Positions 40,516 through 49,356 of a stretch of 64,000 nucleotides of DNA are shown here, piece by piece. The notes beneath the pieces are model-generated. The model saw only the letters and a list, made by a program, of their open reading frames with translations, was not told where the DNA came from and searched no databases. Position 1 is the stretch's first letter. Each line of letters opens with the position of its first letter. Location: the NCBI RefSeq assembly GCF_018613235.1, contig NZ_JAGGQP010000027.1, positions 123,463-187,462 of the forward strand. Direction: 5' to 3'. This stretch comes from Bacillus sp. ISL-41. Lineage in GTDB: Bacteria; Bacillota; Bacilli; Bacillales; Cytobacillaceae. The translations under genes and the position numbers were made by a program.

Positions 40516-41511
40516 ATGACTAATCATTTATATATGCGTTTTGTAAAACTTCCGATTTTGTTGAGGATCCTGATGATTGCCGCTATGATGATTACTCTGT
40601 TTGGTGTAGTCATTCATTATGTTGAACCGAAAAGTTTCCCGACGATCTTTGATGGTGTCTGGTGGGCTATCATCACTGCGTCAACAGTAGGATTCGGAGA
40701 TTTCTATCCCGTTACCACATGGGGACGAATCACAGCCATCCTGCTCCTGTTGATTGGCACAGGATTTTTATCTTCATATTTCATTCATCTTTCTGCTGCA
40801 ACGGTTACTAAACAAAATGCTTATGCTGAGGGAAAGGTAGGCTTCAGAGGAAGCAGTCATATTATCATCATCGGCTGGAACGAGAGGTCTCGTTCAGTTA
40901 TCCGTTCTCTCATAGAGGCGGATGAAGCCATCATATTGGTGGACGATACACTGGGGTCAAACCCCATTAAGGATGACAATGTCCATTTCATCAGAGGCCG
41001 CGCGAACAAGGATGATACCTTATTGAGTGCAGGTATCTCAACAGCAAGGAAAGTGATTATTACATCAGACCAGAATCTGGATGAGCTGCAGGCCGATATG
41101 AACACGATTCTCACGCTGCTCGCCATCAAAGGATTGAATCCAGACATCCGTTGCATCGCTGAAATCCAAACAAGCGAACAAATCAATAATGCGAGGAGAG
41201 CTGGGGCTGATGAGCTGATTCCCGCTAACGCCCTTACCAGCGCGGTACTTTTGAACAGCATCGCCTCAGCGGAGGTTGTGAACCCTTTATTGGATTTGCT
41301 TGGGGAATTGAATGGGAAACGCTTATCTTATATTGAGGTGGAAGCTTCTCTGATTGATAAGAACTTTCAGGAAGCAAGCAGCTTTTTGCTGAAAGAGCGC
41401 AATATTATTTTGATTGGACGTAAAAGAGGGGATGACGTAATTGTCAACCCCAAAAACAATATCAAAATCAAATACGATGACCAGCTTCTTGCGATTTCAA
41501 ATGATGATTAA
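40516..41511 (+). CDS. yugO: Potassium channel protein with TrkA-N domain (YugO-like)
   Basis: A 331-residue two-helix-pore channel. The selectivity filter TVGFGDFYP lies between the two pore helices in the first 100 residues. A cytosolic RCK/TrkA-N domain follows (HIIIIGWNERSRSVIRSL, ILVDDTLG, VHFIRGRANKDDTL). In B. subtilis YugO is a K+ channel that carries electrical signals in biofilms. The ATG at 40516 follows GAGGGGG. The stop overlaps that of yugN on the other strand, as expected for this conserved neighbourhood. Confidence 0.9.
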   Translation: MTNHLYMRFVKLPILLRILMIAAMMITLFGVVIHYVEPKSFPTIFDGVWWAIITASTVGFGDFYPVTTWGRITAILLLLIGTGFLSSYFIHLSAATVTKQNAYAEGKVGFRGSSHIIIIGWNERSRSVIRSLIEADEAIILVDDTLGSNPIKDDNVHFIRGRANKDDTLLSAGISTARKVIITSDQNLDELQADMNTILTLLAIKGLNPDIRCIAEIQTSEQINNARRAGADELIPANALTSAVLLNSIASAEVVNPLLDLLGELNGKRLSYIEVEASLIDKNFQEASSFLLKERNIILIGRKRGDDVIVNPKNNIKIKYDDQLLAISNDD

Positions 41512-41912
41512 TGTAATAATGCAGATTCTACTTCGCGGACAAGCGACCGCCCTACTTCGATGTACTTTTCCGGAAAGCTTGCATCCTTATCCACCGGTTC
41601 CTGGAACTGGTTGAAGGATGCGCTCGCATTCCCAATTTCCGCATGATCATCGATCCCCCGCTGATATTTATGTGAAAGCAGGAAAGGGCGTTGCATCTTC
41701 ACTGTACAGCCTTTCGAATCAAGCTGGCCATCAATTGCCTTAAATGGAAGCCTCAGAAATTGGTATCCAACTTCGTCATCTATTTTGTAATCGAACGCGC
41801 CATGGTCATAATCCCAGTTTCCACCGATGTTATATCCTAACGGTTTAAGCAGCTGCTCCAGTTTAAAAAGATCAAAATGTTTGCCCTCAAGCTCAGACTG
41901 TATCTCAATCAA
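41508..41912 (-). CDS. yugN: YugN-like protein
   Basis: A 134-residue soluble protein of the YugN family. Recognisable stretches are LLKPLGYNIGGNWDYDHGAFDYKID and VGYQFLRLPFKAIDGQLD. The start is TTG at 41912, 8 bp after AAGGCGG; the longer frame to 42068 runs through a 20-bp repeat array and has no ribosome site. Function is unknown. Gene order (yugO, yugN, pgi) is as in B. subtilis. It is convergent with yugO, with overlapping stop codons. Confidence 0.82.
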   Translation of the reverse strand: MIEIQSELEGKHFDLFKLEQLLKPLGYNIGGNWDYDHGAFDYKIDDEVGYQFLRLPFKAIDGQLDSKGCTVKMQRPFLLSHKYQRGIDDHAEIGNASASFNQFQEPVDKDASFPEKYIEVGRSLVREVESALLH

Positions 41913-42027
41913 TGGTTGTTCCGCCTTTCCAAGTGTGTTTTTGCTTAGTTTTAACCAAAAGCGGTATTTTAATGAGCAGCGAACAAATAGAATAGCCTTA
42001 AATGCGGGCAATGACTGCTGGTGTTTT

Positions 42028-42115
42028 AGGTTTATTGGGGGAGAAATAATTTTATTGGCGGTTTTCACAACTTTATTGGCGAACTGGAAATTTCACGAGA
42101 TTTTTCCAAGCACTC
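42028..42115. repeat. Short 20-21-bp repeat array with closing motif
   Basis: TTTATTGG recurs at 42031, 42051 and 42072. The last unit runs into GCGAACTGGAAATTTC and GATTTTTCCA. The same closing sequence (GCGAACTGGAAATTCC, GATTTTTACCA) ends the six-copy array at 59101-59255, so the two are related elements. Confidence 0.75.
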
Positions 42116-42136
42116 AAAAAACCAATTCACACAAAA

Positions 42137-42165
42137 GGAGCACCCATTGTTATCGGGTGCTCCTT
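42137..42165. terminator. Terminator of pgi
   Basis: GGAGCACCC and GGGTGCTCC form a perfect stem with A/T runs on both sides. Confidence 0.85.
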
Positions 42166-42172
42166 TTCAGAA

Positions 42173-43522
42173 TTATTTAAGTCTCTTTTCCAATTCTGCT
42201 TTCTTTTCTTCGAAGCCTGGTTTACCAAGCAATGCGAACATGTTCACTTTATATGCCTCAACGCCTGGCTGGTCAAATGGATTCACACCAAGCAGGTAGC
42301 CGCTCATGGCGCAGGCTTTTTCGAAGAAATACACAAGGTAACCGAATGTGTACTCATCCAATTGAGGAATCGTCAGAACAAGGTTCGGTACCCCTCCGTC
42401 TGTATGGGCAAGCATTGTTCCTTCGAACGCTTTGTTGTTCACGAAATCAACTGTCTTGCCTGCAAGGTAGTTCAAGCCGTCAAGATCGCTTGCCGCTTCT
42501 TCAATCACCATTTCATGGCGAGGATTCTCGACCTTGATGATTGTTTCAAACAAGTCACGACGGCCTTCCTGCACATATTGACCAAGTGAATGAAGGTCAG
42601 TGGAGAAGTTCGCTGAAGAAGGATAGATTCCCTTCTGGTCTTTCCCTTCACTTTCGCCGAACAGCTGCTTCCACCATTCAGAGAAGTACTGCAGTGATGG
42701 CTCATAGTTGATCAGCATTTCGATCGTCTTGCCTTTATTGTAAAGCGCGTTACGGACTGCTGCGTATTGGTACGCAGGATTTTCTTCAAGCTCTGACTTG
42801 CCGAAGTCTTCCCTCGCTTGTGCGGCACCCTTCATCATCGCTTCGATGTCTGAACCGCTGACAGCGATCGGCAGCAAGCCTACTGCAGTCAAGACAGAAT
42901 AACGTCCGCCGACATCATCAGGAATCACGAATGATTCGTAGCCTTCCTCGTCAGCAAGAGTTTTCAATGCACCACGTGCTTTATCCGTTGTCGCATAAAT
43001 GCGCTTGCGTGCTTCTTCGACTCCATACTTTTCCTCAAGAAGCTTGCGGAAAATACGGAATGCGATCGCAGGCTCCGTCGTTGTTCCAGATTTTGAAATG
43101 ACATTAATGGAGAAGTCTTTTCCTTCGAGAAGGTCCATCACATCTGTCATATACGTTGAACTGATGTTGTTGCCGATAAAAATGACCTGCGGTGTCTTGC
43201 GCTTATCTTTTGAAAGAGCGTTATAGAAGCTGTGCTGTAAGAATTCAAGCGCAGCACGGGCACCAAGATAAGAGCCGCCAATCCCTACAACGAGCAGGAC
43301 ATCAGAATCACTTTTGATTTTTCCAGCTGACTTCTGGATGCGTGCGAATTCTTCTTTATCATAGTCTACAGGCAGATCGATCCAGCCTAAAAAGTCGCTG
43401 CCTGCACCAGTCTTTTCATGTAATGAATGATGGGCTACTTTTACAAAATCCCTTAAGTATGTAACTTCGTGTTCACCAAAAAAGCTTAGCGCCTTTGAGT
43501 AATCAAAACGAACATGTGTCAT
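42173..43522 (-). CDS. pgi: Glucose-6-phosphate isomerase
   Basis: A 449-residue enzyme converting glucose 6-phosphate and fructose 6-phosphate in glycolysis and gluconeogenesis. The signatures [36 protein letters not shown] and [17 protein letters not shown] are intact, as is the C-terminal active-site region ([15 protein letters not shown]). The length is typical of Gram-positive Pgi. The ATG at 43522 follows GGAGGA. It lies next to yugN, as in B. subtilis. Confidence 0.97.
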   Translation of the reverse strand: MTHVRFDYSKALSFFGEHEVTYLRDFVKVAHHSLHEKTGAGSDFLGWIDLPVDYDKEEFARIQKSAGKIKSDSDVLLVVGIGGSYLGARAALEFLQHSFYNALSKDKRKTPQVIFIGNNISSTYMTDVMDLLEGKDFSINVISKSGTTTEPAIAFRIFRKLLEEKYGVEEARKRIYATTDKARGALKTLADEEGYESFVIPDDVGGRYSVLTAVGLLPIAVSGSDIEAMMKGAAQAREDFGKSELEENPAYQYAAVRNALYNKGKTIEMLINYEPSLQYFSEWWKQLFGESEGKDQKGIYPSSANFSTDLHSLGQYVQEGRRDLFETIIKVENPRHEMVIEEAASDLDGLNYLAGKTVDFVNNKAFEGTMLAHTDGGVPNLVLTIPQLDEYTFGYLVYFFEKACAMSGYLLGVNPFDQPGVEAYKVNMFALLGKPGFEEKKAELEKRLK

Positions 43523-43603
43523 GTCTGATCCTCCATTATTTTATATTCTCTATCACTTTATCGAAATGAATCTCAATAATCAAGAAACACTCTCAGATGT
43601 AAG

Positions 43604-43667
43604 CGTGCCCAATTGTGAAATTTTAAGTAAACTTTGCAAAAAGTTTTTTTCATCACGATTGGGCACG
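43604..43667. repeat. Long inverted repeat at the gltS 3' end
   Basis: CGTGCCCAATTGTGA (43604-43618) pairs with TCACGATTGGGCACG (43653-43667), 14 of 15 positions. Inside lies AAACTTTGCAAAAAGTTT with a T-run. The right arm covers the gltS stop codon. It probably acts as a terminator for gltS. Confidence 0.7.
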
Positions 43668-45083
43668 TTTATTACCATCCTTTTTTCCAAAATAAAAGAG
43701 TCCAATTGAAAGCCAGCCCGCGAATAGTATACCTGTCCCAATCAAAACAGGAACCGGTCCAAATTGTGCAATCAGCGGCATGGAAGCAGCGGTGAACAGG
43801 CCGCCACCGACAATCGGTTCAAACATGATTTGTTTATAGCCAAATGCATTGAGTGCTGGCGTTTCTTTTTCCGGATCCACTATTTGCAGTAAAAGTAAGC
43901 CGGTAGTGGTCATCCCCATGGATTGTCCATATTCGAGGACAGCTCTTTCAAACCAATGATCAGTCAAAACCCTTTTTGCCAAAAAGAAGAATGCAGCGAG
44001 ATTCAACACGATTCCCGCACCGGCAAGGATCAGGAAAGGCAGGATATGTTCACTAATCGCTGAAATGGATAGAGTGGTGATGGATGCCACGATCAAGACA
44101 TCCAGGGAAAACCCCTCAATCCGTGCTAGAACTTTTTTATCAATAAGCTTGTACGGACTGAACCGATCATATAGCAGCTGAGTCGCCACTCCTCCAAGCA
44201 AGGCCATAGGAAACAACGGGACATGCTTGATGATTTCGATATCGTAAGCCGGACCCCAAGTGGTATTTTCCAGTAGCAGAAGTCCTTTTAATAAAAGCAT
44301 ACCTGCGCCGACTGCCACAAAAATGAATAAAAAGTTGACTGTCATCGATTCAATGGATTCCGATCTTGTTGATAATTCTCCAGCCGACTGTTCTTCATCC
44401 TCAGGGTACAGACCTTTTCGTTCTCGATCAGAAAGCTCGGAAGCTTTTTTCGCTTCCTTCGCCATACCTTTTCTGATGCCCCAATTGACAATGATAATGC
44501 CGGTAATCACACCAGTCAGGATCCCGACTGTTGCCAGTCCAAGGGCAATACTGGCTCCTTCAGAAAAATCGAGGGCCTCGAATGTCCCTCTCATTCCGGC
44601 AGCCGTACCTGGCCCGCCTTCAAATCCGATTTCAATCAAAGCCCCTGCCATTGGAGGAAGACCGAAAACTGGCTTCAAAATAAAAATCGCCAGAAGGATT
44701 CCGACCACATACTGGCCCCATGATACGGTTTGGCCATAGGCAACTTGTGGACCGGCAATCTTCCATATCTTTTTGATTCCGGGAATTTTTTTACCTAAAA
44801 AAAGCGAGGCAAAAATAATGGTGATTGCGACTTCAGGAATCGAAAGCATCGCATCGTACACTTTTTCGGGATATACGCCATTTTCCAGAAATCCTGCCCC
44901 AGGAATGGTCGATCCCAGCTTTCCCAATGCTTCCTTACTCATTAACAATCCAATTAGACCTGCAATAAGGGAAGTAGGGATAAAATACTTTTGGAAAAAA
45001 GGAATCGTCATCCGCAGGAGCATTCCGGCAGCCAACAAGACCGCAATAAACACGAATGCCAGCAGAACACTGTTAAATTCCAT
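43653..45083 (-). CDS. Sodium/glutamate symporter-like transporter (GltS/ESS family)
   Basis: A 476-residue polytopic protein with two similar halves of about five helices. Each half has a Gly-rich reentrant segment (EIGFEGGPGTAAGMRGTFE and LEYGQSMGMTTTGLLLLQ), typical of the ESS family. A charged cytosolic loop (about residues 215-245) separates the halves. Family members import glutamate with sodium. It is somewhat longer than E. coli GltS, so other carboxylates are possible. It is an insertion relative to the B. subtilis yug region and is transcribed alone. Confidence 0.82.
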   Translation of the reverse strand: MEFNSVLLAFVFIAVLLAAGMLLRMTIPFFQKYFIPTSLIAGLIGLLMSKEALGKLGSTIPGAGFLENGVYPEKVYDAMLSIPEVAITIIFASLFLGKKIPGIKKIWKIAGPQVAYGQTVSWGQYVVGILLAIFILKPVFGLPPMAGALIEIGFEGGPGTAAGMRGTFEALDFSEGASIALGLATVGILTGVITGIIIVNWGIRKGMAKEAKKASELSDRERKGLYPEDEEQSAGELSTRSESIESMTVNFLFIFVAVGAGMLLLKGLLLLENTTWGPAYDIEIIKHVPLFPMALLGGVATQLLYDRFSPYKLIDKKVLARIEGFSLDVLIVASITTLSISAISEHILPFLILAGAGIVLNLAAFFFLAKRVLTDHWFERAVLEYGQSMGMTTTGLLLLQIVDPEKETPALNAFGYKQIMFEPIVGGGLFTAASMPLIAQFGPVPVLIGTGILFAGWLSIGLFYFGKKDGNKRAQS

Positions 45084-45154
45084 CTTCTCCTCCTAGAATT
45101 AATCATTTCTCCTAATCCCATACCCTCTCATGCATGGTAAAAACACAGAATCTA

Positions 45155-45838
45155 TTATGGCTTGATTTTCGCTTTGACAATCAGCCTGTGTGTTGCCGTA
45201 TCAATAGGCGTGCATGTTATAAGGGTTAGTACCTTTTCATCCTGGCTGCCATTGAGTACCGAGGTTTCATGTGGTTCCACCACCAGCGTTTCGTATACTT
45301 CATATTGGTAAGTACTGTTTTTATCTTTGACCGTCACGGTATCCCCTACGCCTACTTCATCGAGCCGGTTGAACATGCTTCCGTAGGCTCTGTTTCGATG
45401 GGCAGCAATTGCGCTGTTCCCAGGCATACCTGGAGCCGGCGTTCCTTCCAGGAGGCCGGCGCCTTTATCCAAGTTTGCATCCGATGCACCATTCAAAATC
45501 GGAAGCTTCACGCCAATCTTGTCAATTTCAATGACACCGACCATTCCAGTTCGCGATTTCTGTTTAATTTTTGTTGTGTCAGATGCCGGTACTTCCTCAG
45601 ACTCTTGATTTTCAACTGGCGTAATGTCACTTCCACTGCCCTCCGCCTGTGTTTCGATACTGAATACTTTCTCAAGTTCCTTAAGACTCTCAGCAGCCAC
45701 CGTATTTTCCTGATTGCTGCCTTCCCATTCTTCAATCATATTCTCCTGATTGTAGGAGGTATTAAAATCCTTTGCAGCAGGATAAAAAAAGATCGACAGG
45801 CCAGCTATAATCAATAATAGCGACAATACTTTTCTCAT
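45155..45838 (-). CDS. Class D sortase
   Basis: A 227-residue membrane-anchored transpeptidase. An N-terminal helix (about residues 4-20) and an acidic linker precede the sortase barrel. The catalytic triad is His147 (IAAHRNRAYGSMF), Cys209 (LITCTPID) and Arg218 (THRLIV). The enzyme cleaves LPxTG-type signals and attaches the protein to the cell wall. The ATG at 45838 follows GAGGTG; a GTG at 45847 overlaps the ribosome site. The substrate is almost certainly the LPQTG protein encoded immediately upstream. Confidence 0.92.
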   Translation of the reverse strand: MRKVLSLLLIIAGLSIFFYPAAKDFNTSYNQENMIEEWEGSNQENTVAAESLKELEKVFSIETQAEGSGSDITPVENQESEEVPASDTTKIKQKSRTGMVGVIEIDKIGVKLPILNGASDANLDKGAGLLEGTPAPGMPGNSAIAAHRNRAYGSMFNRLDEVGVGDTVTVKDKNSTYQYEVYETLVVEPHETSVLNGSQDEKVLTLITCTPIDTATHRLIVKAKIKP

Positions 45839-45854
45839 TATTTTCACCTCTTAT

Positions 45855-45886
45855 AATAATAAAAGAGGGGAATCTCTTCCCCTCCA
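45855..45886 (-). terminator. Hairpin between the LPQTG gene and the sortase gene
   Basis: GAGGGGAA and TTCCCCTC pair around TCTC, and on the minus strand TTTTATTATT follows. It may attenuate sortase expression relative to its substrate. Confidence 0.65.
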
Positions 45887-45892
45887 CCCCGT

Positions 45893-47212
45893 TTAGTTCT
45901 TCAATGGATTCCTGAACCTTAGCAATACTCCTCCTGCAGCGAGCAGGAAGCCCAGTACATAGAACATCGTCCTGCTGCTTTCACCAGTTTGAGGAAGGAC
46001 CTCGCCGTTCCATACTTGTTCATTTGTTGTGCCATCAGATGTATTTCCGGAATCTGAATTATTGCCAGGTGCTGTCGTCTCACTTTCCTCTTCTGTATCA
46101 GCCTCTTCAGTTTCTTCCTCGACTATTTCACCTTTCATATCCCAGTTCACTTGAAGGGTAAGGACACTCTCCACGATTTCCAGAGACTCGATATCCGAGA
46201 GCAAGATCAGCTTCGTTTCACCATTGCTGGTAATCTCAATGCCGCGAATCAATTTCAGTTCGACTTCTTCTGTTAGAGTGAGACTGAAAAGTTCATTGAC
46301 TCTTTCAAAATCAACTCTCTTCCCGCTCATCATCAGCAGTGTCACCTTTTCAATCTGGCGCGGATTCTCGTCAATCATAATTTTTATCATAGATAACAGT
46401 TTCATCGTGTCATCAGTATCCTCTGAATCGTCCGTCTCAGATGGTTCTTCTGCAGGAAGCTCACAGCTTTCCAGCCAGTAATTGACAGAGCCTTCTGCTT
46501 CAACTCCCACTTTTACTTCACCGACTGGGACAACCAGCTCTTCACCTGTTGTAAAAATCAGTTTGAATGCCGTAACATCATCTTGAATGAACTCCCCATC
46601 ATCAAATGCTTTAAATAAAGGGGAAGAACCAGGATTCGTCATCTCCTGCCACTCACCGCTAATCTGGACATAGGCCGTTTCAACAGGATTGACACATTGA
46701 TCGATGTGAAGGTGAATCTGGGTGCTTTTATTATCATTGCCTGGCACGGTTCCATCCTCAGCTGGTGTCGACTCATTTTCGCTATCTGCCGGTGTATTTT
46801 CTTCTTGGCCATTGTCTTCTTCTGGAGCATTACTTTCTTCTTGGCCATTGTTTTCTTCTGTATTTTGTTCCTGATTATCTTCCTGATTTGCACTATTTTC
46901 AGATTCATCAGGATTATTTGTTACTTGTTCTGAGTCATTTTTAGCTTGGCCAATTGTCTTAGAATCGGTATCTTGCTTATTTTCATGGTCATTTTCCGTA
47001 GAAGCTGCTTTTACATCAGCACTGGATTTTTCCTGCTTGCCAGCAGACTCATTATCTTTTTGGACCTGCTCCTCTTGTTTAACAATCTTTTCTTCTTTGG
47101 AATTTTCTTTTTGCTCACTATTTTCCGCTGCAAATGCACCTGTAAACGGGAAAGCAATCATAAGCAAAAGCATGAATGCAGCTAAAATGGATAAACGTTT
47201 TTTCATTTTCAT
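45893..47212 (-). CDS. LPxTG-anchored surface protein
   Basis: A 439-residue wall-anchored protein. A signal peptide (about residues 1-29, ending AFA) is followed by a 135-residue low-complexity region rich in Glu, Gln, Asn and Lys. A folded part with two cysteines (HIDQCVNPVETAYVQIS and YWLESCELP) comes next, then another acidic stretch. The sorting signal is LPQTG at about residues 406-410, with a C-terminal helix and the basic end RFRNPLKN. The ATG at 47212 follows AAGGAG. A c-di-GMP riboswitch precedes it, suggesting a biofilm or adhesion role. Confidence 0.88.
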   Translation of the reverse strand: MKMKKRLSILAAFMLLLMIAFPFTGAFAAENSEQKENSKEEKIVKQEEQVQKDNESAGKQEKSSADVKAASTENDHENKQDTDSKTIGQAKNDSEQVTNNPDESENSANQEDNQEQNTEENNGQEESNAPEEDNGQEENTPADSENESTPAEDGTVPGNDNKSTQIHLHIDQCVNPVETAYVQISGEWQEMTNPGSSPLFKAFDDGEFIQDDVTAFKLIFTTGEELVVPVGEVKVGVEAEGSVNYWLESCELPAEEPSETDDSEDTDDTMKLLSMIKIMIDENPRQIEKVTLLMMSGKRVDFERVNELFSLTLTEEVELKLIRGIEITSNGETKLILLSDIESLEIVESVLTLQVNWDMKGEIVEEETEEADTEEESETTAPGNNSDSGNTSDGTTNEQVWNGEVLPQTGESSRTMFYVLGFLLAAGGVLLRFRNPLKN

Positions 47213-47245
47213 ATTTTCTACTCCTTTGTATTTAAAATCGAGCAC

Positions 47246-47272
47246 TAAAAATAAACTGAATTTTCAGTTTTT
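47246..47272 (-). terminator. Terminator downstream of the c-di-GMP riboswitch
   Basis: On the minus strand AAACTGAA and TTCAGTTT pair and are followed by ATTTTTAG, 34 bp before the start of the LPxTG gene. It is probably the switchable expression platform. Confidence 0.7.
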
Positions 47273-47344
47273 AATAAAGGCATTTTCCCTCCTTTTACAA
47301 TTATTCATTCTCTTTTTCTCGACAAAACAACAGCTTGAATTCCT

Positions 47345-47440
47345 CTATCCATGGCAACTAGGACAATCTTAGCTGGATGGCAGCCTTAGATTCCTTGTTT
47401 TGCGTCCCTGTCTTTCAACAGGTTTGCCCTGAGCATGATG
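47345..47440 (-). promoter_or_regulatory. c-di-GMP-I (GEMM) riboswitch
   Basis: On the minus strand the conserved GEMM blocks appear in order: CAGGGCAAACC, a GAAA tetraloop (TGTTGAAAGACA), GGGACGCAAA, CTAAGG and a closing GTTGCCATGG. The GAAA loop and its receptor region are as in known class I c-di-GMP riboswitches. It lies 130 bp before the LPxTG/sortase operon. The further upstream interval 47441-47654 shows no gene and should hold the promoter. Confidence 0.9.
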
Positions 47441-47654
47441 ATGTTGATCGTGCTTATGTAAATTATTCCTACTGCTCCATTGTCTTACATTTAGAGACTT
47501 ACCACAGTTACCCAGTTACTTAAACATTTAGTCCTAGAAAAAATATTGGTAAATTTTTCTTCACCTTCTTTTTTACCCGTATTGAGTGATTTTTTCAGTA
47601 CATCGATGTCTATCCCAAACTATCTCCATGAGTTTTTTTGCCCATATAAAAGAC

Positions 47655-47686
47655 AAAGGACCCAGGAAATACTCCCGGGTCCTTTA
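47655..47686 (-). terminator. Terminator of the alcohol dehydrogenase gene
   Basis: AAAGGACCC-A-GG pairs with CC-C-GGGTCCTTT around a short loop, with TTTGTCTTTT on the minus strand. Confidence 0.85.
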
Positions 47687-47691
47687 GATTT

Positions 47692-48855
47692 TTATAATGA
47701 CATACGATAAATTTCTTGTACGTCGTCTTTATTCATTTTCGCAAAGTTGCCAAATTCACCGTTCGCCATGGCTTTATCCGCCATCAATTCCAGCTTGCTG
47801 TCATCAATATCATAATCAGCAAGGCGTGACGGTGCACCAATGCTGTTCCAGAATTCACGCAGCTTTTCGATTCCTTCCAAACCTGCTTCTTCGTCTGTCT
47901 TGCCTTCCGGGTTAACACCGAAGACCCTGACAGCCATTTTCTTGAAGCGTTCTGGTTTAACCTTAAGATTATGCTTCATCCAGTTCGGGAACAGGATGGC
48001 CAGCCCGCCTCCGTGAGGGATATCATACACTGCCGATACGGCATGCTCGATATTATGAGTCGCCCAATCGCCGCGGTAACCCATGTTAAGAATTCCATTC
48101 AAGGCCATCGTTCCTGAATAAAGGATGGTTGCACGGTATTCATAGTTCTCCAGGTCCTCTAGCAGCTTCGGAGCTGTTTCCATCACAGTCAAAAGCAAGG
48201 ATTCACACATGCGGTCCTGGAATTCCGTATTCTCCGTCAAATGGAAATAGTGCTCGAACACATGTGACATCATGTCGACAATTCCATAAATCGTCTGATC
48301 CTTCGGAACGGTAAAAGTGTTCACAGGATCAAGGATGGAGAATTTCGGGAATGTGACCGGGCTTCCCCAGCCATACTTTTCATTCGTTTCCCAATTTGTG
48401 ATGACAGAACCAGCATTCATTTCAGAGCCTGTAGCTGCCAAAGTAAGGACCGTACCGAATGGAAGAGCTTCTGTTGCAAAAGCCTTCTTTGTGACAAGAT
48501 CCCAAGCATCGCCATCGTATTTTGCGCCTGCAGCGATTGCTTTCGTGCAGTCAATGACACTGCCGCCGCCTACTGCCAGCAGGAATTCAATGCCTTCTTC
48601 CTTGCAAATCTTCACGCCTTTATGGACAGTCGACAAACGGGGATTCGGTTCAACACCAGACAGTTCGAATACTTCCGCGCCAGTTTCTTTCAGAGTGTCC
48701 ATGACAGAATCATAAAGCCCATTGCGCTTGATGCTGCCACCGCCGTAAACAAGAAGCACCTTCTTGCCATACTGGGGGACTTCATTTTTCAGCTGCTCCA
48801 GCTGGTCTTTGCCAAATATCAGTTTCGTTGGATTGTAAAAAGTAAAGTTATCCAT
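47692..48855 (-). CDS. yugJ: Iron-containing alcohol dehydrogenase (YugJ/YugK-like)
   Basis: A 387-residue type III alcohol dehydrogenase, annotated in relatives as NADH-dependent butanol dehydrogenase. The nucleotide-binding part ([30 protein letters not shown]) and the metal-binding histidine region ([34 protein letters not shown]) are complete. It interconverts medium aldehydes and alcohols with NAD(P)H and Fe2+ or a similar metal. The ATG at 48855 follows AGGAAGGTGA. B. subtilis has two adjacent copies, yugJ and yugK; only one is here. Confidence 0.9.
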   Translation of the reverse strand: MDNFTFYNPTKLIFGKDQLEQLKNEVPQYGKKVLLVYGGGSIKRNGLYDSVMDTLKETGAEVFELSGVEPNPRLSTVHKGVKICKEEGIEFLLAVGGGSVIDCTKAIAAGAKYDGDAWDLVTKKAFATEALPFGTVLTLAATGSEMNAGSVITNWETNEKYGWGSPVTFPKFSILDPVNTFTVPKDQTIYGIVDMMSHVFEHYFHLTENTEFQDRMCESLLLTVMETAPKLLEDLENYEYRATILYSGTMALNGILNMGYRGDWATHNIEHAVSAVYDIPHGGGLAILFPNWMKHNLKVKPERFKKMAVRVFGVNPEGKTDEEAGLEGIEKLREFWNSIGAPSRLADYDIDDSKLELMADKAMANGEFGNFAKMNKDDVQEIYRMSL

Positions 48856-48946
48856 TTAAATCACCTTCCTCAACGCTAATTATGTTCCTTTTTAAAAAGC
48901 ATTGCAAAAAATACACTTCTTAATGTTCTCCAATGTGCTGTAAAAT

Positions 48947-48971
48947 GTTACAACTTTTTTCACATGGGTAG
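48947..48971 (+). promoter_or_regulatory. Possible sigma-B promoter of yuzA
   Basis: GTTACA (48947-48952) and GGGTAG (48966-48971) are separated by 13 bp, close to the sigma-B pattern GTTTAA-N13/15-GGGTAT. It lies about 90 bp before yuzA. Confidence 0.35.
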
Positions 48972-49057
48972 GTAATAAATATAGGGCGAATGAATAATTC
49001 ATTTCGTGCTGAAACAATCTATAAAAGAACAAATTTATTTTTAAGGAGGAAACATCC

Positions 49058-49291
49058 ATGAGCGGTATTCAACGTGCAGCACTTGTACTTACCATTATCG
49101 GAGCCATCAACTGGGGCTTAGTAGGATTCTTCCAATTTGACCTTGTTGCTGCTATTTTCGGCGGACAGGATTCAGCATTGGCTCGAATCATCTATGGATT
49201 AGTCGGTCTTGCCGGTCTCATAAACATCGGACTTCTTTTCGCACCAAGCGAAAGAGAAGAGAGAGCCGCAGAACCACGCGCTACTCGGTAA
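49058..49291 (+). CDS. yuzA: DUF378 membrane protein (YuzA-like)
   Basis: A 77-residue protein with two helices and the DUF378 signature GAINWGLVGFFQFDLVAAIFG, then IIYGLVGLAGLINIGLLF and a charged tail. The function of the family is unknown. The ATG at 49058 follows a perfect AAGGAGG. Its place between yugJ and yugI matches B. subtilis. Confidence 0.88.
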   Translation: MSGIQRAALVLTIIGAINWGLVGFFQFDLVAAIFGGQDSALARIIYGLVGLAGLINIGLLFAPSEREERAAEPRATR

Positions 49292-49321
49292 TTAAAAATG
49301 CGGCTTAATTGGCCAAAAATG

Positions 49322-49350
49322 AAAAACCCGCCCTATCGAGGCGGGTTTTC
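49322..49350. terminator. Bidirectional terminator between yuzA and rocD
   Basis: AAAACCCGCC and GGCGGGTTTT form a perfect 10-bp stem between the two convergent genes. Confidence 0.9.
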
Positions 49351-49356
49351 TCATGT

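Noticed and set aside
43521..43709. 62-codon plus-strand reading frame between pgi and gltS
   Set aside because: It runs through a long inverted repeat into the gltS end and has no ribosome site.
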